Assembly (NCBI GenBank): GCA_015478945.1
Contig: JABUQX010032569.1
Coordinates: forward strand, 12,501-25,613
Length of the DNA: 13,113 nt
Direction: 5' to 3'
From: Trachelipus rathkii
Taxonomy: Eukaryota; Arthropoda; Malacostraca; Isopoda; Trachelipodidae
The notes under the pieces were generated by a model. That model was not told where the DNA came from. It worked only from the letters and a program-made list of their open reading frames with translations, and did no database searches. Below are positions 1 through 7,925 of this stretch, piece after piece. The position numbers and the translations under genes are program-made. Position 1 is the first letter of the stretch. Each line of letters begins with the position of its first letter.

Positions 1-535
1 AGGGTATATTGTTACCTGTGTTAATGTATAGTAGTGAAACTATGGAACGAATAAGAGATATTGATCTAAGGTACAATCTATTCAGATGGACAATCTTATG
101 GGCGTGTTAGGTGTAGGAATAATTGATAAAATGATGAATGCACATGTTAGGGAGTTGTGTGGTGTAAAGAAAGGCGTATATGGGAAATAAATGACAGGGG
201 ACTTTAAGATGGTTTGTTCATATGGTATATTACTTTTGTCTGGATGTCTGTTGTTATTGTGTGGTGTAAAGAAAGGCGTATATGGGAAATAAATGACAGG
301 GATTAAGATGGTTTGTTCATATGGAAAGTCCAGATTATAGTCGATTGGTTAAGCGGATGTATAGTGGTGGGTGTGCTGGGAATCGATCGGCTGGTAGACC
401 GACCGAAAAAAAAGTGAATTGAGTCAGTAAAGGAATGTCTGAAGGAAAGGAATGAAAGTTCGGCAGAGGAGAGAAGAAAGGTGCTTAATAGGAGGGAATA
501 GCGAAGTTTTGTGAAGGGGTATGGGTGTTGGCATT
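1..535 (+). pseudogene. Degraded C-terminal region of an RTE-like non-LTR retrotransposon ORF
   Basis: Broken reading frames spell pieces of the region downstream of reverse transcriptase in many arthropod non-LTR elements. From position 12 the sequence reads LPVLMYSSETMER. From about 127 it reads DKMMNAHVRELCGVKKGV. From about 307 it reads RWFVHMES, then RLVKRMYSGGCAGNRSAGRP. From about 422 it reads ESVKECLKERNESSAEERRK. These match the order of the family's LP-LMYGSE, RELCGV, RWFGHMERM, RLVKR-Y, GRP and W-DSVKECL segments. At least two stops (near 110 and 188) and several frame changes break it, and the RT catalytic core lies upstream of the window. Assignment to the RTE-like group comes from motif memory only; another clade with the same C-terminal segment is possible. 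No functional product is expected. Confidence 0.68.
155..324 (+). repeat. Partial tandem duplication inside the LINE relic
   Basis: The 71-nt segment at 155-225 recurs as a 68-nt segment at 257-324, a period of about 102 nt. The copies are identical except for a 3-nt difference after GACAGGG. The first copy leads into unrelated sequence (226-256); the second continues into the expected downstream coding segment. The duplication therefore repeats the RELCGV to RWFVHM stretch and splits the relic. Confidence 0.9.
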
Positions 536-773
536 TACTAGGGGATCATTGATGACCATGTACTAGGGTATCATTGACAGTGAGGATCCGTCGCAATCTT
601 ATGAAGAACTAGGGTGGATATTATTTTTACTGCGACGAGCTCTAACTTAAGGATATGGAGGGGACGGTAGGGAAGGCTTTCTTTTCGACTTGCGTCATGT
701 TCTTCTATTTAACTATCCTATTTCTGTGCATGTTAGGCATCCTACCCTACATCTAGTGGGAAACAAAGGGGCG
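536..773 (+). other. Noncoding trailer of the LINE relic with a short direct repeat
   Basis: No convincing reading frame on either strand. It follows directly on the LINE C-terminal coding relic and ends in a TA microsatellite, so it is probably the element's 3' UTR (inference). It begins with two 17-nt direct repeats, 536-552 and 561-577, matching at 16 of 17 positions (TACTAGGGGATCATTGA and its variant). Confidence 0.45.
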
Positions 774-839
<66 letters not shown>

Positions 840-841
840 AT

Positions 842-880
<39 letters not shown>
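774..880. repeat. (TA)n microsatellite
   Basis: About 107 bases of almost pure TA dinucleotide with a few phase slips (AATATA, TTATAT). It sits at the 3' end of the LINE trailer, where non-LTR elements often carry simple-repeat tails. Confidence 0.95.
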
Positions 881-881
<1 letters not shown>

Positions 882-1090
882 CCATTAATTAATTAAATAT
901 TTCTCCTGGAAAAATAACAAACAGAGAAGGAACACTATTTTGGTAACGCAAATTCTTGATGGGAAATCTGAGGAATTTTTGGAACCCCGGTAACGTGAGG
1001 AACCTGAAAGGATATATATAATATATTATATATATATATATAATATATCTAAATTCCTCCAATATATATATGATTTCAACTGGAACTGTC
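881..1090. other. Unassigned sequence between TA blocks, with a short internal TA run
   Basis: No coding relic or known repeat end recognised. It includes a short TA-rich run at about 1012-1048 and two GGTAACG words about 50 bases apart. The minus-strand open frame here is tyrosine/isoleucine-rich because it crosses TA repeats, and is not treated as a gene. Confidence 0.5.
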
Positions 1091-1103
1091 ATATATTATA
1101 TAT

Positions 1104-1175
<72 letters not shown>

Positions 1176-1225
1176 TATATATAATACAACCTATATATAT
1201 ATATATATATATATATACTATATAG

Positions 1226-1261
<36 letters not shown>

Positions 1262-1264
1262 ATA
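1091..1264. repeat. (TA)n microsatellite, compound
   Basis: Two long TA runs broken by a short interruption (ACAACC near 1186-1191) and a few phase slips. It ends exactly where the hAT-type terminus CAAAGGTGGGCA begins, so any 8-bp target duplication on this side would lie in TA repeat. Confidence 0.93.
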
Positions 1265-1445
1265 CAAAGGTGGGCATTACCGCGTTAAAGCGTTAATCCG
1301 TTAATTAACTCTTTATTTTTTTCGTTAACTTTTAACGTTTTCGTTAATTTCGAAAAGAAGTAACGGACTATTAACGAGCTACATTTGTGAATTAACGTTA
1401 ACGAGTTAAAATTTTCCCGTACATCCGTTAACAACCGTTACTTTA
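1265..1445 (+). mobile_element. One end of a hAT-type DNA transposon with CGTTAA subterminal repeats
   Basis: The sequence starts CAAAGGTGGGCATTACCGCG, the form of terminal inverted repeat seen in many animal hAT elements (CA-RGGTGGGC). The next roughly 180 bases hold many CGTTAA/TTAACG words in both orientations, for example near 1290, 1322, 1332, 1340, 1370, 1394 and 1425. Such dense subterminal repeats are typical binding sites for hAT transposases (family knowledge). I found no matching far end (a GCCCACCTTTG-like terminus) and no transposase relic, so this is a truncated end or part of a non-autonomous copy. The right limit is where the repeat words stop. Confidence 0.62.
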
Positions 1446-1717
1446 ATTTCCAAGTTTTATAAAATATTTTGCTATCAGATTTTAAAGTGTATTAGATTCG
1501 ATTTCGATAAGAGATAAACTTTTTTTTTCCTTCAAAATTTCAAAACGCTCCGCTCAAATGTTGTTTATCTTTACTTGGTTTATGCCTTATCACGTTTAGT
1601 AAGTGTTTAAACACAGGGTTGCGAAAAAACCCAGAGTTTGAAGGGAATGTGCTTACGTGCTGACACCGCCCTCGTTCAACTAATATTCTCTATGTCTTAA
1701 TAATAGCACTTCTCTCA
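1446..1717. other. Unassigned AT-rich sequence
   Basis: No gene seen. It may be the interior of the preceding hAT copy or unique DNA before the Jockey-like relic. A word at 1615-1635 (CAGGGTTGCG followed by an A-run and CCC) recalls other hAT termini but is unsupported by a partner end. Confidence 0.4.
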
Positions 1718-2935
1718 GTGTTGGAAGCACTCACATGTCCAACCTGTTCCGAAAAAAGGAACCGCTCTGATCCTTCTAACTATCGCTTTATAGCTCTCAC
1801 TTGTTTCCTATCTAAGATCTTTGAAACCCTTCTCACTCTCACTTCTTTGACCATCTTGAATCTCATTCTCTTCTTTCCGATCGCCAGTTACGGCTTTTGG
1901 GGTTTAAGGTCTACTGGGCTATATACTTCCTATTTAAACTGATTTATGGTTTTTCGCTTTAGAATCGGCAGATTTGCGTAGTGGTGCTTGACATATCCAA
2001 TGCAAAACATTTGACCGGGTATGGCACGCATCATTGCTCTCCAAAGCTCCTCCTTTGGGTTCCTCTTTCTCATTTGCTTACTTATGTCTACTTTCTTCAA
2101 GTCGCTTAACATCGGCTCTTGGTTGAAGGAGCGACTTCTTCTTTTTTGTCAATAGTGGTGTTCTCCTCAGGTTTCTGTTTTATCTCCTACTTTAATTCTA
2201 CTTTTCATTAATGATTTCTCATGCACATCTAACTCTATCCACTCACATGCCGATGAATCGACCCTTCATTTTCAACTCAATTTCAATTCTGCTCCATTTT
2301 TACTTCTAGAATTGCCGCTCGTCTTCGTCTTCCCGATTCTGTTCTCGCTGATCTAGATAGAATTTGCGGGTGGGTCGTCTCAACCTTGTGAAATTCCATT
2401 CTTTAAAACCCCAACTTTAACAAATCTCCCTCTCTAAAATACCTTCTAACTTCCTATATTTCTTTTGACGGTTCTCTCGTCTCTCCTGTTTTTTGACAAT
2501 ATAAACATCCTTGCCTTAACATAAACAATAAAAATGTCTTGGAAACCTCACATCACAACGGTTGCTGTTAAACTGGGAGTTCTGCTTAGACTGCGAAGAC
2601 TTTTTTTTCCTCTTCTCAGTTTACTCCCAGCTGTACAAGGGTCTCATCCGCCCTTGTTATGAGTACTGTTCTCTGATTTCAGGGGGGCTCTGGTTTCACC
2701 CGGCTTTTGGACAGGGTCGAGTCAAAAGCCAAAAGGCTTATAAACTGTTATGTACTTTCCAGTTCACTTGACCCTCTATCTTTGCAGCGCGATGTTGGTA
2801 CTTTATCTCTTTTCTATAGGTACCGCAGCGGCAGGTGTTCGAGGGAGCTTACCACTCGCGTACCACCACCTATACGACGTCCTAGTAGCACAAGGGGTGC
2901 TGTATCTTTGCACGAGTTTTATGTAGATGTTGGTA
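1718..2935 (+). pseudogene. Jockey/CR1-like non-LTR reverse transcriptase, degraded and 3'-truncated
   Basis: Pieces of one reverse transcriptase can be read in order across shifting frames. SNYRFIALTCFLSKIFETLL at about 1775-1834 is the NYRPI-LT segment. VVVLDISNA near 1980 is the first catalytic Asp block. VPQ-SVLSPTLILLFINDF at about 2167-2216 follows. HSHADESTLHF at about 2240-2270 is the position of the (F/Y)ADD active-site box, here HADE. SWKPHIT lies near 2536, then LYKGLIRP-YEYCS near 2634-2672. From 2707 the frame reads DRVESKAKRLIN, then SLDPLSLQRDVGTLSLFYRY, then the PPP-RRPSSTRGA end segment. Many stops and shifts separate them. The usual C-terminal tail is missing, and homology changes to copia sequence at about 2930-2940. 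Confidence 0.82.
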
Positions 2936-2941
2936 TTATTA

Positions 2942-3208
2942 ACAAAACTGAATAGTGGATTATCTGATGAGGAATTACAATATATAAAAGACACACAAAA
3001 GTTTAAAAATGGTTGTTTTATATTTGGAAAAACAGAATATAAAATATTATTGCCTTGTAAAATCAGAGGAAAGAGTTTTGATTTAAAAATCAATGTAATA
3101 GAGGGTGATATACCTTTATTACTTGGCAAATCAGCTATGAAAAGAATGAAATTAAAATTTAATATTGAAGATGGAACTGTTGACATTTGTGATTTGAATC
3201 TAACATAG
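2942..3208 (+). pseudogene. Copia protease, C-terminal part (copy 1)
   Basis: This frame matches the second half of the protease region of copy 2 (9105-9334). It contains the KILLPCKI strand segment and VIEGDIPLLLGKSAM at about 3092-3139. The LLG there corresponds to the conserved hydrophobic-Gly motif near the C-terminus of retroelement aspartic proteases. The DTG active-site segment is absent because the element is truncated upstream. The open frame starts within the last bases of the Jockey-like relic, so its apparent first Met (2927) is not a real start. The frame ends in a stop at 3206-3208, whereas pol should continue. Around the LLG this copy is better preserved than copy 2, which has extra bases there. 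Confidence 0.75.
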
Positions 3209-3284
3209 AAAGTGCAAACCTGTGATATGAAGGAGGACATTCCTGGCATATATTGAATAAAAAAACAAAAAACAAACAATGCTG

Positions 3285-4148
3285 GATCAGTCAATTTAAA
3301 GAAAATTGGATAAAAGAACAAGATAGAAAAGAAAAATTGGAAAAACTACATAGACAATTTGCCCATTGTGGAATAGAAAAATTATTTAAAACAAATAAAA
3401 AATGCTAATGAAAAACAAGTAAATGAAGAAGATTTTTGGAATAATGTAAGAAAAGAATTGGAGGAGCAAATTGTGAGAGAATGTGAAATATGTAAAAAAT
3501 ATAAGAAAACTCCACCAAGACCTGTGGTAGGTTTGCCATTAGCAAGTAAGTTTAATGAAATAATTCATAGATGTTGGCGAATTTGAGAATAATAAATTTT
3601 TAGTAATAATAAGACCATGCAACAAGATATACACAGGCAGTATGGTTAAAAAATAAAACCAGTAAAGAAATTATAGATTAATTGAAAAATGGATTATATA
3701 TTTTGGAAGTCCTAATGGTATTATGTCTGATGCAGGAAGAGAATTTCAAAATGAAGATATGGAAACTTTTACTACAAAAATGAATATCAGATTAATGAGT
3801 ACGGCGGCAGAAAGCCCATGGAGTAATGGTTTATGTGAAAAGGTGATAGGGTTACTTAAAGAATCATTATACAAGTTAAAACAGGTTGGACATGACAGAA
3901 AAAAAAGTATGGCATCTGCAATTTTTGCTAAGAATGGACTAACAAATTACTTGGGATATGCACAGAATCAACTTGTTTTTGGAAGAAATATAGGAATACC
4001 AAACATAGTAGATTGTGATAACGTAATAATAAGTGAAAAGAGAGAGATACTGATGACATGGTTAAAAGAATTATTAAAAACAAAGATCACCCTTAGAAAA
4101 ATACATACAGAAAAAGAAAAGTTCAGAAGAAATAAAAACGTGCATTGA
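3285..4148 (+). pseudogene. Copia integrase, broken (copy 1)
   Basis: Integrase joins the retrotransposon cDNA to host DNA. The N-terminal HHCC zinc site is visible: His codons at 3349 and 3364 (H-x4-H) and Cys codons at 3482 and 3491 (C-x2-C). The core's first Asp block (LDVGEF in copy 2) is garbled near 3570 by an indel. The second Asp is intact in SDAGREFQNEDM from 3726. The catalytic Glu lies in NGLCEK (3837-3839), exactly 35 residues after that Asp, fitting DD35E. TAAESPWSNGL, then LTNYLGYAQNQLVFGRNIGIP, mark the GalEa-like group. The frame is open from 3723 to 4148 but broken upstream by several indels and stops. Neighbouring order (protease, integrase, RT) is that of Ty1/copia rather than gypsy. 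Confidence 0.82.
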
Positions 4149-4960
4149 GAAATCAAATAAGAGAACAAACATGTAAAAGATATAAAGTATGAGGTGACAG
4201 AAGTATATTTACAAAAGAACATTGATAAAGAATGAGAGGACCAGCTTGAAAATAATGTGTGGACGGAAAAACATCATAGTAAAACATGGAGGTACTTATT
4301 TTAAGAGCTGTATCAAAAGCTCATTCAACAGAATTCAAAAAAGTAGATTAAATGAAAATAACAAAGAACTTTGAAGATAAAGAAGATGAAAAGAATTGAA
4401 TATGAAAGAAAGAAAGAAATGAAAACATGATAGATAACTTAATGAGCATGGTAAATGAATAAAGGAATAATATGGTCCAAATTATGAATGATGAAACTGA
4501 TAATGAAATGAAAATCAAACTGAAGATGAAGTAAGAAGAAGAAATGGCATCAATTGATGAATATGAAGAAGTTGATCCAAAGAATGTGATAATTAGAAAA
4601 TATATATAAATGAAATTAAAAAAAATATGAAGAATATTTAAAATTGTTATGTAATAGTAGACATGCAAGCACTACTAAAAAATTAATAAAAGTTATTTTG
4701 TATGAATGCTAATACAAATAGAATATATGATATAGATTTGAAAGAATTTGAAAAAAATATATGAATTGAGATGTAATTGAAAAAGAAGAAAATAGCGAAG
4801 AAGAATCGTTGGAGGCAAGTGAGAGATAATGATGAAATAGATAGTGAAACAGATGAAGATTAAAGAGGTAAATCAAAGTATATAAATCATTAATGAAAAA
4901 TTAAACAAGCAAACTGATAGAAATAGAAAATTTAAGAACAAGGTTTTGAGAAGTACTGCA
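4149..4960 (+). pseudogene. Post-integrase domain and acidic linker, frameshifted (copy 1)
   Basis: By alignment with copy 2, the stretch at about 4195-4350 encodes a VYY/LQK, WRGP, VKHGGTY, RAV, STRIQKSRLNE series. This is a short GPY/F-like or SH3-like module placed after the integrase core. From about 4470 to 4790 it corresponds to the acidic linker of copy 2 (Glu/Asp-rich, then ending near YDIDLKEFEK). Here nearly every segment is interrupted by indels (for example TGG AGA has become TGA GAG at about 4233), so no open frame survives. The long minus-strand open frame in this stretch is a shadow of the A-rich coding strand. Confidence 0.6.
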
Positions 4961-5780
4961 ATAAAGGTGAAAGAGCAATTAACGTAAATGTGTAATTAGT
5001 GAAAAATTTATTGCAGAATACAAGAAAAATTTAACTAGATTGGTAGCTAAAGGATATGAAGAAACTGTGGAAGAAAAACAGAGTGCAACACGGTTTGCAT
5101 CCTGAGGCAATGAAAATGATAACTAACTCATAGCTCAGGGAAAAGAAATGGAACTAAATGCTATGGATATTTCATCAGCATACTTACAAGGAGATACAAT
5201 ACAAGAAATATATTTAAAAACCACCACCAGAATTTGATAATGGTAAACTTTGGAGATTGAATAAAACAGTATATATGGATTACAAGATGCTGCTATGATG
5301 TGGTATTTATCATTGAAAAAACAATTAATTAAGTTAGGTTTAAAACAAAGTAAAATGGAACCAACACTATTTATGAAAGATTCAATTAATATAGACGGAT
5401 TATTATGTACACATGTTGATATTTTATGGGTAGGAAGTAAAAAATTTGAAAGTGATATAAACAATAAAGGAAAATTGAATTTTGAAATAGGAGAAAGTAG
5501 TTCAGAATCATTTAAATATTTAGGAGTTCAGTTATGTCAGGAAGAAAACATGGTAATGATGGAGCAAAATAGTTGTTGCAAAAAGGTTCGTATTAATGAT
5601 TCGGAGACCGAAAATAGAAAACTTTAATAGAAGAGAAAGTAAAAGAATACCAACAATTAATAGGAAAATTAAATTGGATGGCAAGAAATACAAGAACAGA
5701 TTTAGCTTATATAGTTTAGTAAAATGAGCAAGGGAGAAAAAGAACTGAGTTATTAAAGATTATAAAGAACTTCATAGATT
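4961..5780 (+). pseudogene. Copia reverse transcriptase, broken, active-site box altered (copy 1)
   Basis: RVT_2-type reverse transcriptase relic. RLVAKGYEETVE is readable near 5038, then NAMDISSAYLQGDTI near 5157; the Asp codon at 5166 is the first catalytic Asp. KTVYG and LQDAAMMWYLSLKKQL follow near 5265-5330 after a frame slip. The second catalytic box reads HVD-ILWVG at 5412, where copy 2 reads HVDDILWVG: three bases are missing, removing one catalytic Asp without shifting frame. SFKYLGVQLCQEENMVMMEQN follows, then the connection segment (YQQLIGKLNWMARNTRTDLAY) at about 5650-5715. Stops and indels occur between the blocks. The frame at 5295-5627 is the longest uninterrupted part. Confidence 0.82.
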
Positions 5781-6190
5781 GAAAAAAAAATACAAAAAGG
5801 GATTTTATAATCATATAGATAAAAAAAATTTAAATTTGGAAAAAAAAAAAAAAAGAAAAATGAGAAAATAAAAACATATTTGTGATTTAATCTTTTGAAG
5901 AGAAGCAGAAAAAATAAATACTAGGTGTAAATTTTTGCTGTGGATAAAAAAGGAAAAATGATACCCAAAATCGAAAGAAATCAATAAATCAAGGAAATAT
6001 ATGCATTCAGTCATACAAGCAGAGGCAAATAGTTTGCTTGAAGGCATAGAACAATCATTATATATACAAAAAATGTGGGAAGAAATTACTAATAAGAATA
6101 TACCTATAATTCTAAGAACAGATATGTAAGACACTTGTAGATACTCTAATGTCAGAAAGACAATCAAAAAATTAAAGTATGAGAATTATA
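5781..6190 (+). pseudogene. Copia RNase H, N-terminal part, interrupted by hAT (copy 1)
   Basis: This corresponds to 12001-12344 in copy 2. The block with the catalytic Glu (VIQAEANSLLEGIEQSLYIQ) is readable at about 6010-6069. The next Asp block follows at about 6115, but an extra base there turns TDSKT into a TD-M-stop reading. The first Asp block (CDSS in copy 2) is destroyed near 5880. The sequence is cut at 6190 by the hAT element, and the rest of the domain resumes at 7326. Confidence 0.75.
6183..6190. repeat. Left 8-bp target-site duplication of hAT copy 1
   Basis: GAATTATA directly precedes the element. The bases directly after its right end (7318-7325) are GAAATATA, matching at 7 of 8 positions. 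hAT elements make 8-bp target duplications. Confidence 0.82.
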
Positions 6191-6218
6191 CAAGAGCTGG
6201 GGCGTTGCGCCACGAGTT

Positions 6219-6274
6219 GCGCCTATGCGCCTATTGCGCACTATCAATTTGTAGGCGCAAAGGCGCATAGGCGC
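6219..6274. repeat. Inverted repeat in the hAT left subterminal region
   Basis: GCGCCTATGCGCC at 6219-6231 is exactly repeated in inverted orientation as GGCGCATAGGCGC at 6262-6274, with a 30-base spacer. The second hAT copy has a 16-bp perfect arm at the same place. It could form a hairpin or present paired binding sites. Confidence 0.85.
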
Positions 6275-6431
6275 CACAATTTTTAAAAAGGCGGACTATA
6301 GCAAAGGCGCACAGCCAATTCACTGCGCCTATAGCCGCGCCTATGAACAGGAACAAAGCATTTTTTTTACCCTTAAAAGTTAGAACTTAGAAGCGTGGCA
6401 AACTTGTATCATTCTAAAACCAGTGTAAAAC

Positions 6432-6449
6432 TATATATATATAATATAT

Positions 6450-6502
<53 letters not shown>

Positions 6503-6511
6503 TATATAATA

Positions 6512-6579
<68 letters not shown>

Positions 6580-6608
6580 ATATATATATTTAATATATAT
6601 ATATTATA

Positions 6609-6681
<73 letters not shown>

Positions 6682-6720
6682 TATATATATATTATATATT
6701 TATATATATATATCTATTAT

Positions 6721-6754
<34 letters not shown>

Positions 6755-6805
6755 ATATATATATATATATACAGTGTATATATACTATATATATTATATA
6801 TATAT

Positions 6806-6839
<34 letters not shown>

Positions 6840-6840
6840 G

Positions 6841-6881
<41 letters not shown>

Positions 6882-6887
6882 TATTAA
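6432..6887. repeat. (TA)n microsatellite inside hAT copy 1
   Basis: About 456 bases of TA with scattered phase slips. The same site in the second hAT copy holds only about 197 bases, so the repeat has changed length since duplication (or assembly collapsed it). The open frame across it encodes only YIYI repeats and is not a gene. Confidence 0.95.
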
Positions 6888-7088
6888 CTAGTTCAATAGT
6901 TCTAATCTACAAATAACAAATAAATTGGCAACTATGGCTTCAGAAAATTTTCAACTCTTCAGCGCTCGTGCTGAACCTCCTGGGGAAAAAACATGGACCA
7001 GAAGGACATGGAGGAGGAAGAGAACGTGTAGATATTAGTTTACTGTGTTATTAATTAACAAAAATTAATAAATGTGTTTTTCTTCCTT

Positions 7089-7106
7089 ATAAAAGCATGC
7101 TTTTAT
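7089..7106. repeat. 18-bp perfect palindrome overlapping a TATA-like word, hAT copy 1
   Basis: ATAAAAGCATGCTTTTAT equals its own reverse complement and is preserved exactly in the second copy (12982-12999). The context TTATAAAAGC contains a TATA-box-like word. Function unknown. Confidence 0.7.
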
Positions 7107-7317
7107 TAAACCGCACTAAAGTTTACTTTGCCAAATAAATTTAGCAACAGCCCCGCGGCCGCGAAAAGTCGCAGGTGCAAGGCGCCTAGGCGCAAAAGGC
7201 GAATAGCGCTGATGTGACAAATAATAATAGGCGCATAGGCGGCTAGGCACACTAGTCGGCGGCATAGGCGCATAGGCGCAGGCGCACAAAAAAAAATTAT
7301 AGGCGCGCCCAGCTCTG

Positions 7318-7507
7318 GAAATATAATATCAGCAATAAGAGAATATTTAAATAATCAAGAAGTACACAAAATAGAATGGGTGAACATAATTACGTAATAA
7401 AAAAATGAAAAATGTAATCTCTAGAAGAGTGAAGGATGAAAAATAAAATAAAACAGCAAATAAGAACTTCTTCATATGTAAAATGAAAAAAACAAATTTG
7501 AAGAAGC
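7318..7507 (+). pseudogene. 3' end of copia pol after the hAT, and pre-LTR sequence (copy 1)
   Basis: The first eight bases are the right target duplication. The frame from about 7326 then reads ISAIREYLNNQEVHKIEWV, a plausible C-terminal RNase H segment continuing the frame interrupted at 6190. It runs into stops near 7397. A KNVISRRVKDE-like piece follows at about 7410-7440 in another frame. From about 7450 the sequence is A-rich and noncoding up to the polypurine tract. The equivalent part of copy 2 lies beyond the window. Confidence 0.6.
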
Positions 7508-7519
7508 AGAGAGGGGGAA
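7508..7519 (+). promoter_or_regulatory. Candidate polypurine tract for plus-strand DNA synthesis
   Basis: AGAGAGGGGGAA is a purine-only run at the end of copia copy 1, downstream of pol. In LTR retrotransposons such a tract lies just before the 3' LTR and primes plus-strand DNA. A TG that could open an LTR is at 7523-7524. Confidence 0.6.
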
Positions 7520-7522
7520 TAA

Positions 7523-7925
7523 TGATAAATTCAATTAATCATTTTTTCTCCTTTTCAGCAAAAAGCAAAAACAGATAAAAAAAAAATCATTGTAGTATAT
7601 TTTTAGATTTGTTTATAATTTTCATAAGTAATCTATAGATAAAAATAAAGAAATAATATTTAAAATTATTAAAAAAGTAAAATAAAATATAAAAAATAAA
7701 AAACAAAAGGAAGAAAAATAATAATAACAGGAAGATAAATGATATGAAAAAGTAAAGAAAAATGGACTTAAAAGAAGAATTAAACAATCTCAAATTTACA
7801 ACAAAAATGATAAAGGACACCAAATAATTAGTACATCTTCAATTACAAAGAAAAAGGTAATAATAACTATAATTTTACTTTAATCATTTTATATACAAAT
7901 GCATCTGATATACTAAACAAACAAA
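7523..7925 (+). repeat. Candidate single LTR plus leader shared by the two copia copies
   Basis: This AT-rich stretch lies between the polypurine tract of copy 1 and the gag start of copy 2. It must therefore hold the 3' LTR of one, the 5' LTR of the other, or both as one shared LTR. It starts TGATAAATTCAATTAATCA (an imperfect palindrome, 7523-7541), followed by a pyrimidine tract and CAG at about 7541-7559. A TATA-like word, TTTTATATA, lies at about 7886-7894. There is no second LTR copy in the window to fix its ends, and I could not recognise a primer-binding site. No gene seen; the minus-strand open frame is F/I/Y-rich low-complexity. Confidence 0.5.

Larger units (their letters stand above)
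6191..7317. mobile_element. Non-autonomous hAT-type element, complete, 1127 bp
   Basis: Left terminus CAAGAGCTGGGGCG (CAGAGCTGGGCG in the second copy at 12345) and right terminus CGCGCCCAGCTCTG are inverted repeats, flanked by an 8-bp target duplication. Both ends hold clusters of GCGCCTA/TAGGCGC words (about 6205-6345 and 7150-7310), in opposite orientations, which look like subterminal transposase binding sites. The interior holds a TA microsatellite (6432-6887) and about 250 bases of unique sequence, then a palindrome at 7089-7106. I found no transposase relic, so mobility would need an enzyme made elsewhere. The insertion interrupts the copia RNase H codons. Family assignment to hAT rests on terminus form and the 8-bp duplication. 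Confidence 0.85.
2936..7522 (+). mobile_element. Ty1/copia (GalEa-like) retrotransposon copy 1, 5'-truncated, carrying a nested hAT
   Basis: From about 2936 the sequence is collinear with 9091 onward at high identity, with many 1-3 base indels. It holds the protease C-terminal part, the integrase, a WRGP/VKHGG domain, an acidic linker, RT, RNase H, a 1127-bp hAT insertion, the pol 3' end and a polypurine tract. The 5' LTR, gag and the protease DTG segment are missing: homology starts mid-protease at the junction with the Jockey-like relic. It cannot be autonomous. Assignment to GalEa rests on integrase and RT motifs. Confidence 0.85.

Noticed and set aside
889..1092. Minus-strand 67-residue open frame
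   Set aside because: It crosses TA repeats and shows no recognisable family or conserved motif.
1612..1640. CAGGGTTGCG-A-run-CCC word resembling another hAT terminus
   Set aside because: No partner terminus, no target duplication and no subterminal repeats; could be chance.
1930..2112. Minus-strand 60-residue open frame
   Set aside because: It lies opposite the readable Jockey-like RT blocks on the plus strand.
2803..3321. Minus-strand 172-residue open frame
   Set aside because: It is antisense to the Jockey-like relic and the copia protease, and is F/S/I-rich because the plus strand is A-rich.
6395..6817. 140-residue open frame of Y/I repeats
   Set aside because: It is translation of the TA microsatellite in the hAT element, with no start context or domain.
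6191..7317. GC-rich GCGCCTA clusters considered as a CRISPR-like array
   Set aside because: Words are short, irregularly spaced, in both orientations and confined to hAT ends. The window is clearly animal repeat DNA.
7587..7823. Minus-strand 78-residue hydrophobic frame, possible membrane protein
   Set aside because: Phe/Ile/Leu runs come from A-rich noncoding LTR/leader sequence. No conserved pattern.
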